A DNA stretch of 64,000 nt. Origin: Selaginella moellendorffii (taxonomy: Eukaryota; Streptophyta; Lycopodiopsida; Selaginellales; Selaginellaceae). This document shows, in pieces, positions 43,472-53,809 of the stretch. The stretch lies in assembly GCF_000143415.4 (NCBI RefSeq), contig NW_003314264.1, forward strand, positions 3,383,444 through 3,447,443, written 5' to 3'. Below the pieces are notes generated by a model, which was not told where the DNA came from, did no database searches, and saw only the letters and a program-made list of their open reading frames with translations. Both the position numbers and the translations under genes were made by a program. Position 1 is the first letter of the stretch, and every line of letters begins with the position of its first letter.

Positions 43472-45480
43472 TATAAGTAGCCAAAGAGAACAACTAGAGA
43501 AACAATCTATAAAAGTTTAAATATAGAAGGAAAAAGGCCCATAAATAAAAATGCACCTTTTTTTCAAATTAATTAAGGGTATTGAGATATTTAGGGTTAA
43601 GTGTTCTCATACTAAGCTAGACAACCTTCTGAGAAGTCTAAATTTATAAACTTACATTTGATATTAAAGGGGTATCAAATGTAACTCTATTAATTTGCTA
43701 GGGGAATCACCATATATTGAGATTGACATTTAATGGTTTAATTTGGTCCTGCTAGGCTTGATTCGAGGGGTAAGGTGTAAAGAGAGTGTAACTCTCAACT
43801 TCCATTTATAAGAACGTGAATTTATTTACAAGGAAGTATAGTGGATTAAGCAATGAAAGAAAACAACTCAAGAAGCAATTTATAAGTGTTCAAATATAAA
43901 GGGGAAATGACCTATGAACAAAAATTACACTTCCATTTCCAAGCTTATAATATGTTATAAAGGATGGTGAGAGTGTGAGACATAAACCCCCTAAATCCCA
44001 AAGTAGAACCAAAAAAGTGCAATATGATAGTGGTTAAAGTGGAAGTTTAATAAGTGTAACGTGTTTGGACTAAAAGTTTCAATTTGGAAAGTTAAGAGTG
44101 GGAGTAGAACCCCGAACAAAGTGCTTGAGGAATGAACACAAAACAATCAATGAATGAATCTCTAAAAAGGGACCCAAAATACCTAAGATGGATCTGAGAT
44201 AAAGTTCAAGATATAGTTTGATATAGACCCAAGATGGAGTCTGAGATGAACCTAAAATGGAGTTCGAAATGGATTTGAGATGGACCCAAAATGGAGTTCG
44301 AGATGATATCTGAGATGGACTCAAAATGGAATTTGAGATAGAGTCCAATATAGACCCGAAATGGTAGACCCAAGATAGTAGACTTGAGATGGAGTCTAAA
44401 ATGGACCCAAGATAGAGTTCGAGGTCGAGTTCGAGACTGAGATTAAGACCAAGTCTAAGTCCAAGTCTGAGTTTGAGTCCAATTCCAAGTCCGAGTCTGA
44501 GTTTAAGGGTGAAAGCACAAAGCAATCATATCCTAAACCTTAGGGGGTTTGGTGAGCTCTAAAAGTGTAATAGGGGGAGGACTTTAGTGGAATTAATTTG
44601 GTTAGGAAAAGCTAATATGACCAAGGAATGCTATACTTATGTGGTGGGTGATAAGATAACTATTGAGGAATTCAAAGTTAAAGTGAACACAGATAGACAA
44701 ATAGGATAATTTGGTGAAATGTTCATTAGTTGCCCCGGGAGATCAAATAATCAATGCTCCCAATCCAAGTGTGGGTGGCACTACTTACTTGGATACCTGA
44801 TATAGTTTATCAAAACCTCACCCTAACCACATGGTTAAGGCACCCAAAGCTAGAAGGTGGAAAGAGTACCCATAAGGCTTGTGTTGGGCTATAGTGTTTC
44901 CAGAATGTGAAAAAGAAGAAGAGTAGTCCTCTTATGTAGTGATCAAGGATATAGTCATGTGGTAAGAAAGCCCTAGAAATTAATAAGACTTAGTGGTTGG
45001 GCCTTCAAACCTTAACTTAATGGTAGTGTTAGCAAGTATGGTTATGAATAAAAAGGGATTTAGTGGGGATCAAAGACAAGATATTGGGGAAGAGTGTTCT
45101 TATATATTCGGGCATTCTAAGGATCTTAAAGTGTGGTCATGAGATGACCATTCATGGATGAATGGTTTAATTTGTGGGAGAGAAGACATATAAATGCTTA
45201 CCTTTTGCACTTAGTCTAAGTGCTCCACATGTTTGATCCCAACAAACACCCAAATGCATCATTAACATATTAGTCTACCCATGAAATGAGAAAAAGGTGA
45301 ATAGATATAGTTTAAATGTAACGGCATAAATACCATATACAGGACTAATATGTCCCCAAATCAGGAATATAATTTACAAAGGTTGTTAATAAGACTCTTT
45401 CAAGTGTGTGGTTAAGTGACTAAAGTAAAATAAAAAATTTAATTATTTACAGAGAGTTAATTGTAATTTCTTATTTGTTT
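43472..45480 (+). mobile_element. Non-coding LTR-type element, copy 2
   Basis: The first part looks like a TRIM in the orientation opposite to 22133-22678: LTR-like 43472-43656 ending CTTACA, a leader of about 190 bp, then a partial second LTR from about 43846. From about 43960 the sequence parallels 21280-23530 landmark by landmark (CGTGTTTGGACTAAAA, the minisatellite, GCTATACTTATG, AGGCACCCAAAGC, CATTCATGGATGAATG). At the position of the nested TRIM of copy 1 this copy reads straight through (about 44805-44850), i.e. an empty site. No protein-coding capacity is left; the LGLRLGL-type frame on the minus strand is only the minisatellite. Confidence 0.5.
44180..44515 (+). repeat. GAGATGGA minisatellite in element copy 2
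   Basis: Degenerate array of units such as GAGATGGACCCAAAATGGAGTT, merging into GAGTCCAAGTCTGAGTTTGAG-type units after about 44415. It is the homologue of the array at 21495-21720 and longer, and differs in unit composition, as expected from independent expansion. Confidence 0.7.
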
Positions 45481-47207
45481 GAGTTAGTAGCATTTGATTT
45501 GATAGAGCCTTTTATATAGTCAATTTCTAGTAATAAGTATATCATTATTGCTTTTAATTACTTGAGTTATCAAGTGAAATTTAGTGTTTTTACTAGTGCA
45601 TCTACAATAACGATTAAATACTTCTTCCTTAATCAAATAGTGTTTTGATATCTTTGTTAAGAGTGAATGCTTTCCAATAATAATCTTGCATTTATCATCC
45701 AGAAATGGATGGTTCAGGGGAATGGCTCTTTAGAACTTTCAAAACGATGATAGAAAAATATATGAACTTTTAGCATTTAGATTGAGATGGTTATTTATTA
45801 TATCTTTAATACATATATATCATATAGGTGTAAAATTCTATTAGTGTTTACCATATAAATTCTTATATAATCATGATTTATATTCCTATTGGAGTTAAGT
45901 TTACATTCACAATTATTATAAACTGTTGATAATAAGTTCTAGAGTTAATATTTAATAAACATTCTTCTATTAATTTAAGTGGAGTTTATTGAGCACTTAG
46001 GCCATGTACAAGTAAGACAACAATGGCACTATAACTCTCATCATCATTCATATATAAAGTATAAAGTGGATGACTTAGTATTAATTTATTTTCCCAATTA
46101 TAGAAAAATATATGATTTATCTAAAAGGGTCTTTACCTACTGAAAGGGACTATATCAAGTGTTGTAGCATTTGGCTATAACTTTATGAAATTTAACACAA
46201 CATTTAACAACTCAATTCTCCAAAAATTATGTATATGTTGCAATTCAAGTGTTTTGTATAAAGGGATTAGAAACAAATTACACCACCTACAAATCTATTA
46301 GTGCCTTTTCTTAATGTTTTTTTAAATCCTAAACTTTCAATTAAATTAGTCTTAATTGATTTCTATTCTTCAAAGAGGAAGGGATGATAATTGCTATTCT
46401 TCAAAGAAGAAGAGATGATATAAAGTTTATATATACAACTATGATGCTTTATACTATTATTAGTATAGTGAGAATTTAGTTGGTTTCAAGTTGGACCATT
46501 TTTTATATAAGTTATGGTTTTGAATATGCATATTTTTATATTTCATGCACTTTAATTTTTATATTATTTTATAATTTAAAAATTCTTAAAAGTTTGGAAT
46601 AATTTACATTATATTGAAAGAAAAAATATTATAAAATTAGGTTTTACATTCTATTAACTATTAAATATTATGGAAATAAAAATATAATTTTAAAAAAAAT
46701 ACCAATTCTTAATAATTTATTTTAGGTATTCCAATAATTGGTAATTTAAGAGAAACATTTTGTTCTTTTATATGATAAAAATGAGAAAATTTGCTCTTTT
46801 TAATGTAATTTTTTATGTTACAGTGTTTATAAAGCAATATGTTCAAAAATATCAAAAATAGTTTTTTCTCAGCAAATTGCTTAAAAAAAGTTATAGTATT
46901 GACATAGGTAATTTCATTATAAAATTCTTTGCCCCATTTTTATGATAGTTTTATTTGTCATGTATATATAAATAAAAGAAAATAAATAATCTATATAATT
47001 TTTGGAAAGTTTTTATTATTATTGTAAAACCTATAAATTAGTTTAAAGCATTTCTAATTCAATAAAATAATGCCCATCAAGGCTTTTAACTGGTTTGATG
47101 TTTGATGTTACTATTAATGTATGTATATTCTTTTAATTTTGGCTTAAAAATCTTATTAAAATAAAATAAAAATTCTTATTAACAATTGATATCAAACAAA
47201 AATTCGT
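45481..47207. other. Very AT-rich intergenic
   Basis: No coding content. Rich in A/T homopolymers and simple repeats, with the second copy of the direct repeat at about 46440-46560. The last about 100 bp lead into the 3' end of the PPR gene, whose GC-rich composition starts abruptly at about 47210. Confidence 0.4.
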
Positions 47208-48896
47208 TTAACCAACGCAAAGATTTGAGAATACAACATACGAGGCAGGATTATCATCGTGCTCTTGTTCTAGTGAAACCCTTATCATCTCCCCTTGAAC
47301 TCTACAAGCGCCAGCCACACTTCTCCAGCTCACAGCATCGGGCTCAAATGGCATGCCGTGGAAGAGCTCCTCGGCACGCTCCAGCTGCCCGGCCCGAGCC
47401 AGGACATCGATCACGATCATGTAGAGCTCGGGAGTGAGAAAGATTCCATCGTAGTCACTAGCTATGGTCGCAAAACAGTGACATGCTACTTCCACCATGC
47501 CTGCGTGACTACACGCACATAGAACACTGACAAAGGTCGAATCTATGGGAGAAATCCCGTCGAGGATCATCAACGCAAACAGCCACAGCGTGTCGAGAGC
47601 TCCACCGCTTGCGGCATGAGCAGCGATCAGGGCATTCCACGAGACGGCATCACGATGGAGGTCGTGGACGAAGAAGAGATCTCTCGCCACCTCCAGCTTC
47701 CCACATTTCGCATACATATCAAGAACGGCGGTTCTCATCGACAGATCGGTGTCGAGTTTCTGTTCCACGATCTCTTCGTGGATGATTCTTCCCACGGATA
47801 GCGATGGAATGCTCGCGCAGGAGTTGAGAGCTGCGAGAATCGCTATGTGGTCGATCCTAACACCCTCGAGATCCATCGCGAGAAACAGCCAGAGAGCTTG
47901 CTCGTGATGCCCGTTCCGGGCATAAGCGTGGATCATTGCAGTCCAGCCCACTGGATCATTGGATTGAAATGAGCAAAAGAACTCCCGCGCTTTCTCAAGA
48001 TTTCCATTGTCGGAGTAGCCTCCCAGCATAACAGTGCACGAAACATCGTCTTGCTCGGGCATTCTATCGAATATCCTCCTCGCCATAGCCACATTTCCGT
48101 TCCTGGCGTAGGCTTGGAGCATCCCAGTCCAGGACACGATATCTCTCCGCGGGATCTCATCGAACAGAGCTTTCGATTCCTCGATCCGGCCCTGGCGTCC
48201 CAGTTCCTGGAACAAATCCATCCATGCCAGTGCATCCCTTTGGGGGATTCTGCGGAAGAGCTCCTTCGCTTGCTCGAGCTTACCCTCTTTGGTCAACCCA
48301 GCCAGCACCGTGTTCCACGACACGAAATCTCGCCCTGCCATCTCGCCAAGCAGCAAATCCATTGCGATCGAGGCGTGGCCGTGCTGCGCATACGCCGAGA
48401 TAACAGTATTGAGCGAAATCACATCAGGTTTCTCGATCCTGGCGAAGATCTTTGCAGCGCTCTCGACATGCCCTCGCTGGGCATACGCAGCGAGCATGAT
48501 ATTCCAAGAAACGTTGTCGCGATCCGGGATCTGGTCGAAGCAGTGCCTGGCTTGGACGAGATCGTTGCTTTGGACAAATGCCCGGATCATCGTGTTCCAC
48601 GAAACCACATTTCGATGTGGCATTCGATCAAAGGCCTCCTCTCCTCTGCGACAGTGCCCTCTCTGGGCATTTGCCGTGACCATAATATTCCAGGAGTAAA
48701 TATTTCGCTGGGAGATGCGATCGAAGGCGAGTCGAGCTTGATCCAGGCAGCCGCACTGCGCATACATGGCGACGAGGAGATTCCCAATGAGAGTATTGCG
48801 ATCGGCGCCATCTCTCTTAAGCTGCGAGTGGAGGCGCTTGCCCTCGAGCAATGCCCTGCTAGCAGCATACTGGCGAACAAGAGAGGCGGCATTCAT
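47208..48896 (-). CDS. PPR protein, mixed S/PLS type, no DYW, 562 aa
   Basis: Intronless, 562 residues, from MNAASLVRQYAASRALLEGKRLHSQL. About 15 repeats follow, e.g. VAMYAQCGCLDQARLAFDRISQRNIYSWNIMVTANAQRG, PHRNVVSWNTMIRAFVQSNDLVQARHCF, RRDIVSWTGMLQAYARNGNVAMARRIFDRM. The last part (SVLCACSHAGMVEVA, MIVIDVLARAGQLERAEELF, PDAVSWRSVAGACRVQG) leads to a short tail ending SNLCVG, so E+ and DYW are missing. It diverges from the DEG10-like gene across 52 bp. Organellar RNA binding is presumed; target unknown. Confidence 0.9.
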   Translation of the reverse strand: MNAASLVRQYAASRALLEGKRLHSQLKRDGADRNTLIGNLLVAMYAQCGCLDQARLAFDRISQRNIYSWNIMVTANAQRGHCRRGEEAFDRMPHRNVVSWNTMIRAFVQSNDLVQARHCFDQIPDRDNVSWNIMLAAYAQRGHVESAAKIFARIEKPDVISLNTVISAYAQHGHASIAMDLLLGEMAGRDFVSWNTVLAGLTKEGKLEQAKELFRRIPQRDALAWMDLFQELGRQGRIEESKALFDEIPRRDIVSWTGMLQAYARNGNVAMARRIFDRMPEQDDVSCTVMLGGYSDNGNLEKAREFFCSFQSNDPVGWTAMIHAYARNGHHEQALWLFLAMDLEGVRIDHIAILAALNSCASIPSLSVGRIIHEEIVEQKLDTDLSMRTAVLDMYAKCGKLEVARDLFFVHDLHRDAVSWNALIAAHAASGGALDTLWLFALMILDGISPIDSTFVSVLCACSHAGMVEVACHCFATIASDYDGIFLTPELYMIVIDVLARAGQLERAEELFHGMPFEPDAVSWRSVAGACRVQGEMIRVSLEQEHDDNPASYVVFSNLCVG

Positions 48897-48905
48897 TAAT
48901 CGCCA

Positions 48906-48922
48906 TTAGGGTTTAGGGTTTA
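48906..48922. promoter_or_regulatory. Double telobox in a 52-bp divergent promoter
   Basis: TTAGGGTTTAGGGTTTA at 48906-48922 contains two overlapping telobox cores. It lies in the 52 bp separating the ATG codons of the PPR gene (minus) and the DEG10-like gene (plus), so both transcripts must share this region. Confidence 0.5.
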
Positions 48923-48948
48923 TTCGATGGCGATCTAGCGAGATCACA

Positions 48949-51018
48949 ATGGCGCTGTTTAGATCGCTAGGTAGAGCCTCTCGGGCAGCTGCTGCGCGGT
49001 TGTCCAAAAACAGCGTTAGATCGTGTAGCTCCCAGGCTCCTCCCCGGATTTTAGGAAGTAGGAGATTTTGCGATGCTCTGGGGCGGCCGAGCGGCAGCCG
49101 GCATTCGTGCCGGCATTTTTGTAGCGCGGTGCCGCCGATTTTTCTGGAGGACTTGGATGTTGAGAGGAGAGATCCCCAGGGTGGATTGGACGCTGCCCTC
49201 AACAGTGTCGTCAAGATTTTCACGGTGTCGAGCAGCCCGAACTACGTTTTGCCTTGGCAGAAGAAGCCTCTCCGCGAACTCACTGGCTCCGGTATGATTT
49301 TCTTCTTCTCTTTCGATTTTTCCTGGAGTGAACTCTTTCTTGCTTTTCCAGGATTTGCGATCGCTGACAGGAGAATCCTTACGAATGCACACGTCGTCGC
49401 GGATCATAGCTATGTCATGGTCCGCAAGCATGGATCGGCCGTCAAGTTTCGTGCCAAAGTTCAAGCTGTTGGACACGAGTGTGATCTAGCGCTACTCCGG
49501 GTTGACGATGATGACTTTTGGGAAGGGATTGAGCCGCTTGAGCTGGGTGATATCCCATTCTTGCAAGACTCAGTCGCTACCGTGGGCTATCCTCAAGGTG
49601 AAAGAAAAGTTGTTTCTCTACCCGTGTTAGTTTAAGCTGACTCCTCCTTGCTTTCAGGTGGCGATAATATTTGTGTGACTAGAGGCGTGGTTTCAAGAGT
49701 CGAGCCCGTGCAGTACATCCACGGTGGATCTCATCTGATAGCTATACAAATTGATGCTGCTGTTAATCCAGGAAACAGTGGCGGTCCGGCTATGTATAAT
49801 AATACAGTCGTTGGAGTTGTGTTCCAAAATCTTTCCAATGCTGAAAACGTTGGGTAAGGAAGCTGAAATTGTCTTTCTTCTTTGTCTCGAGCTTGTGCTT
49901 TTATACAGATATATTATTCCCGTGCCAGTCATCAAGCACTTTCTGAGCGATGTAGAAGAAAGGGGACGATACATAGGCTTTTGCGGCTTAGGACTCGTGT
50001 GCCAATCAACTGAAAACAAGCAGCTGAGGGATCACTTGAAGATGGATTCGAAAAAAACCGGTGTGCTTGTGAGCAAGGTGTACCCTCTGACGGAGGTGAG
50101 CAACTACATCAAAAAGGACGACGTCTTGCTTGCCTTTGATGGTGTCCTTATCGCAAATGATGGCTCAGGTATGTTTCTGCGGCGTTTTTCCTTTCTAACG
50201 GTGAATCATTTTGCAGTTACTTTTCGAAACAGGGAGAGAATCTCTTTTGTGCACTTAGTGACCATGAAAAGAGAAGGCGAGTCCGCTGCTTTACGAGTTT
50301 TGAGAGATGGAAAGGAGATCAATTTTAACGTTAAGCTCGCTCCGGTATTATTCATTATTGGTATCACTGCCGAGAACTAACGTTGTGTGTGTGCTCCTTT
50401 CAAGGTGAAACCTTTGGTACCAAATCACCAGTTCGAGCGCCTTCCAAGTTATTACATATTTGCCGGTCTGGTCTTTGTGCCACTTACATTACCATACTTG
50501 CACGAATATGGTGACGATTGGTACAACGCTTCACCCAGACGGCTTTGTGATCGGACCTTCTCCAAGATGCCGAAAAAACCAGGAGAACAGTTCGTCATCA
50601 TGTCACAAGTAAGCTACCAAAACTCTTATTGTTGACGATACAAAAAAACTCTGTTCATAGGTACTCATCGATGACATCAATGCGGGGTACGAGAGGCTCG
50701 CTGAGCTCCAGGTACATTTCTGGATTCTAGTATGTTATGGAGACCATTTTGTTTATACAGGTGAAACAAGTCAATGGCGAGAAGATTGTGAATCTTCAGC
50801 ACCTCAGGCGCCTTGTCGAAGGGTGCAAAGAGCCTTACATTCGGTTTGATTTGGATGATGGACGGGTTATCGTGCTGAAGTATGAATCTGCGAAGGAGGC
50901 CTCGTTGCGCATTTTGCAGAACCATCGAATATCGTCAGCGGTGTCCACGGACCTCTTGGAAGCAGATAAAGAGGAGGAATCAAGCGACGATGCTGAGAAG
51001 GAAGTAGGGACCTTGTGA
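48949..51018 (+). CDS. DEG10: DEG10-like mitochondrial serine protease (HtrA/DegP family), 561 aa
   Basis: Eight exons (48949-49291, 49352-49597, 49658-49853, 49909-50168, 50217-50344, 50405-50608, 50661-50711, 50761-51018) give 561 residues. The Arg/Ser-rich N-terminus ([20 protein letters not shown]) suggests mitochondrial import. The trypsin-like triad is complete: His in LTNAHVV, Asp in CDLALLRV, Ser in [14 protein letters not shown] domain follows ([28 protein letters not shown]), then the plant-specific second region ([36 protein letters not shown]) typical of DEG9/DEG10. It degrades damaged proteins, probably in mitochondria at raised temperature by analogy with Arabidopsis DEG10. Choice between DEG10 and DEG9 rests on the leader. 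Confidence 0.93.
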
Positions 51019-51254
51019 TAAGCGTCCTGCGTCTTGTCTTTTCGAGGTGCAGTGCACGATTTTTATTTCTTGTCACAGTTCGATTCTTCCGCACTGCGAG
51101 GATTCGCAAGAGTTTGTCCAGTGGATTTCTCACAGGCTAAGCAGGAATTTTGCTGATCCCGTCCTGGTACGTCTTTGAACAAGGAATAAAGAAAATAAAA
51201 AACATTTAACTTCGCTTTTTCTACAGGAATTTACAAAAGTGTGTTCCACCACCT
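51019..51254. other. Convergent 3' flanks
   Basis: The short region between the DEG10-like stop and the convergent gene ending at 51255 probably holds both 3' UTRs. No gene seen. Confidence 0.4.
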
Positions 51255-52493
51255 CTAAAAGAGGATTCCGGCTGTGGCTGCTCCCCGGGGTATTGACGGA
51301 AGCTCGTCCTTTCGTCCTAGCCTGTGCACAACCTTCTGGTGAAACAGCTCTCCGTCCTCTCGGAGCTCCACCGGCAACCTCAGCGTTCTCTGGATCGTGT
51401 CCTGGACATCGGTGTAGTACCCGGCACAGTCCCTGTACATCTCGAAGATCATTCCCAGCTGCATGTCGTGCGAGACACATCCGGCGAAGAATGCCCCGAT
51501 GCTCAGCAGCGAGGCCGGTATGGGATGAGAGTTCGCAAGGTTGGCGATCCCAGCGAGCAAAGCCATGGCCGGACCAGCGATGGCGAGTCCCTTGTTCACG
51601 CTCAAGATGATCCGACACATCTTCAAGTAGTTCTCCACGTCCTTGTCCAGGAGGCTGGAGACGCGCAGCAAGTCCTCCTCGATCTTCCGGCTCCAGCCAT
51701 TCGAACTGGACGTCTCGGAGGCGACGCGGATGATCGGGGCGGAGGGGTCGTAGCTTGTCCCGGAAGGTGAGGGGGAGATCTTCTCCGGGAACTTTGGAAG
51801 GCCGCCGGGGGTGAGGGGGAGGGGATAGGCCTGGTCCAGGGCGTGGAACTTCGAGATCCTGTCCTGGAAGAAGAGCCTCGAGTCCTCCCGGAGGGACGGG
51901 GAGATGGCCAGCGTGGAGTCGATCTCCTGGAAGAGGTTAGCGAACTGGCGTGCCGCGGTGCGCTGCTCCTCGGCGAGCTGCGATGGCTGGAACTTGTTCA
52001 CGGCGGCCATGACGAGAGCTGCGAAGACGTCGAGGAGCCCCGCCGAGAGCGCCAGGCTGAGGCCGTGAATGGAAGATCCGTTTAGAGCGGAGAGGACGCC
52101 CGCGGTCACCGTTGCCAGGCGGAGGCTGCCTTGGAAGAGCTTGTTCCAGTCGTCTCGCTGCTGGGCGATGATGGAGTGCATCTCCTTGCGGTCAGAGATG
52201 GAGGCCTGGAGGATCCGGAGCTTGGCGAGAAGCTTCTGGTTCTCGAGCATCGCGGATTCGTCGAGCCAGCCCTTGAAGACGTCGGCTGCTGGCTGGACTC
52301 TCTCCACGGCGGGCGAGAGCTTCACTGCATTGATCTTTGAGGAGGAGCAAACTTGGGACGGACCCGTTGACACTGCTGACCGAGGAGGAGTTTTGATCCT
52401 TGAGAGTGGCGAAAAGCCATAGCTTTCTCCTCCTCCAACAGCCTTTATCCCCATGGCTTGGGCGCTGATGTTAATCTGCGAGGACATCGCCAT
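51255..52493 (-). CDS. At4g22030-like plastid protein of unknown function, 412 aa
   Basis: Intronless; the ATG at 52493 (MAMSSQINISAQAMG) is the first in the frame. A Ser/Lys-rich N-terminus (about 70 residues) looks like a plastid transit peptide. The body matches my memory of the plant family annotated as probable F-box protein At4g22030 although no F-box is visible. Segments: SDRKEMHSIIAQQRDDWNKLF, then hydrophobic helices LATVTAGVLSALNG and LSLALSAGLLDVFAALVMAAV, later NKGLAIAGPAMALLAGIANLA and SIGAFFAGCVSHDMQLGMIFEMYRDCAGYY. Several membrane-embedded helices are likely. Biochemical role unknown; the F-box label should not be carried over. Confidence 0.7.
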   Translation of the reverse strand: MAMSSQINISAQAMGIKAVGGGESYGFSPLSRIKTPPRSAVSTGPSQVCSSSKINAVKLSPAVERVQPAADVFKGWLDESAMLENQKLLAKLRILQASISDRKEMHSIIAQQRDDWNKLFQGSLRLATVTAGVLSALNGSSIHGLSLALSAGLLDVFAALVMAAVNKFQPSQLAEEQRTAARQFANLFQEIDSTLAISPSLREDSRLFFQDRISKFHALDQAYPLPLTPGGLPKFPEKISPSPSGTSYDPSAPIIRVASETSSSNGWSRKIEEDLLRVSSLLDKDVENYLKMCRIILSVNKGLAIAGPAMALLAGIANLANSHPIPASLLSIGAFFAGCVSHDMQLGMIFEMYRDCAGYYTDVQDTIQRTLRLPVELREDGELFHQKVVHRLGRKDELPSIPRGAATAGILF

Positions 52494-52890
52494 AGCTCCA
52501 ATGATTTGCAGCTCTTGTCGAGGTATCTTGCAGAGGTGGAAGACAGCCTGGTGTGAGAGCGAGAGAAAACGGATGAAATGAGATATATGTGCCCCTAGAA
52601 CAAGGGGATAGCAGATTTTATAGTCCGGAATGGAAAGAGCCGGCAATCACGGCCGTGATTCCGGAATGGAAGCTTGCACTCCCGCGTGGACTGGGAATAG
52701 TCTTGACCGGAACAAGCGATGGCGATAGTCAACAAGAAGACCAAGCAAAGTTTAAAGGTTGTAGTCAACAAAGCCAAAGACTAAGCACTTAGTAAAGCGT
52801 AAACAAGCGTCACTTTATTAGCCGTAGTTATCAACAAAGGCGAAGACTAAACAAGATTAGCAGTAGTAGGCTATACAGCATATCCTTTGG
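52494..52890. other. Upstream region with decayed minisatellite units
   Basis: The first part is the promoter of the 51255-52493 gene; I see no clear TATA box. From about 52735 short motifs such as CAACAAAG(G/C)C(A/G)AAGACTAA occur twice, resembling the core of the 66-bp units that follow, so the array once extended further. Confidence 0.35.
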
Positions 52891-53112
52891 CGCGATTGAC
52901 TTACAACGAAGGCGAAGACCAGGTAAAAGCAAGCTTCTCTTATTTATCCTTTCCCGCGCGATTGACTTACAACGAAGGCGAAGACCAGGTAAAAGCAAGC
53001 TTCTCTTATTTATCCTTTCCCGCGCGATTGACTTACAACGAAGGCGAAGACCAGGTAAAAGCAAGCTTCTCTTATTAGTTTACAGTGTATCCTTTCCCGC
53101 GCGATTGACTTA
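52891..53112. repeat. 66-bp minisatellite abutting the DUF538 gene
   Basis: Three nearly perfect 66-bp units start at 52891, 52957 and 53023 (CGCGATTGACTTACAACGAAGG...). A fourth partial unit starts at 53100 after an 11-bp insertion and runs into the stop codon of the DUF538 gene. Because 66 is a multiple of three, both strands carry a repeated 22-codon open frame (e.g. YNEGEDQVKASFSYLSFP on plus), which is a by-product of the array, not a gene. Confidence 0.9.
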
Positions 53113-53749
53113 GAATTCCTCCACTTCCAAGGCATCCTTGAGAACTTCATACACCTCTCTGGGTCGCGACTTCTTCATCCCCACCGAGAAGTAGACCTTG
53201 TCGCCGGGATGATCCGTGGGGACGGAGATGGCGGCCACCTTGACCCAGATGAGAACTTTGGTCTTGATGCCCTCCACGTCCACGAGCTTGCCGTGCTGGA
53301 GAGTGGCGGTGACTGTGGCGGCGTACCTCAGAATGGACGAGTCCCGGAAGCAGCACTCGCAGATCCATGGGAGCATCACGGTGAGCTTGCCGGTGGCCTC
53401 GTCGAATTCGTAGTGCGTGGCGTTCTTGGGGAAGATCCCTCGCGGGAGATTGTAGCTGTGGAGGAGATCGGGGAGAGGTGTTTGCATCCTTCCTGAGAGT
53501 GTGAGAAAATGGAATTTGTTACTGTGGGGAATGTGGATCGAACGGCACCTTTTAGGCGGTTGAAGAGAAGCTTGGCGCTCGTCTCTACGGTGGAAGATAG
53601 GGACTGTTGCAAGGGAGGTGTAAGGGAATCGAAAAAAAGACCTAGAATGCAGCAAACCATACATTGAAATCGTCGCCGATGGAGTTCATCTCCTTCTTTG
53701 CCCGCCGTGCCAGCAAGAAGCTACTCGCTTTGGAGAGTGCGCCCTCCAT
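53110..53749 (-). CDS. DUF538 protein, 174 aa
   Basis: Three exons (53749-53663, 53603-53549, 53492-53110) give 174 residues. The middle 55-nt exon restores the frame: FN / SLSSTVETSAKLLFNRLK / GRMQTPLPDLL. Family landmarks are LLHSYNLPRGIFPKNATHYEFDEATGKLTV, RDSSILRYAATVTATLQHGKLVDVEGIKTKVLIWVKV and a final GMKKSRPREVYEVLKDALEVEEF. DUF538 proteins are plant-specific beta-rich proteins likened to BPI/lipid-binding folds and linked to stress and trichome traits (SVB). This member has no signal peptide and a helical N-terminus, as in the soluble subgroup. The last codons overlap the 66-bp repeat. Confidence 0.9.
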
Positions 53750-53809
53750 CTCCCTCTGCCCAAAGAACCCTAAAAAGCTTTGCCCTAAATGGTAAATTCA
53801 AACACTATA

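Noticed and set aside
44079-44525. Minus-strand 148-codon frame rich in LGLRLGL repeats
   Set aside because: It is a translation of the GAGATGGA/GAGTCC minisatellite inside a retroelement copy; no independent gene evidence.
51255-52646. Longer start for the At4g22030-like protein at 52646
   Set aside because: The codon there is TTG and the added residues cross the likely leader; the first ATG in frame is at 52493.
52831-53078. Repeat proteins on both strands of the 66-bp array
   Set aside because: The 22-codon periodicity follows from a 66-bp unit without stops. Both strands are equally open and there is no start context or homology.
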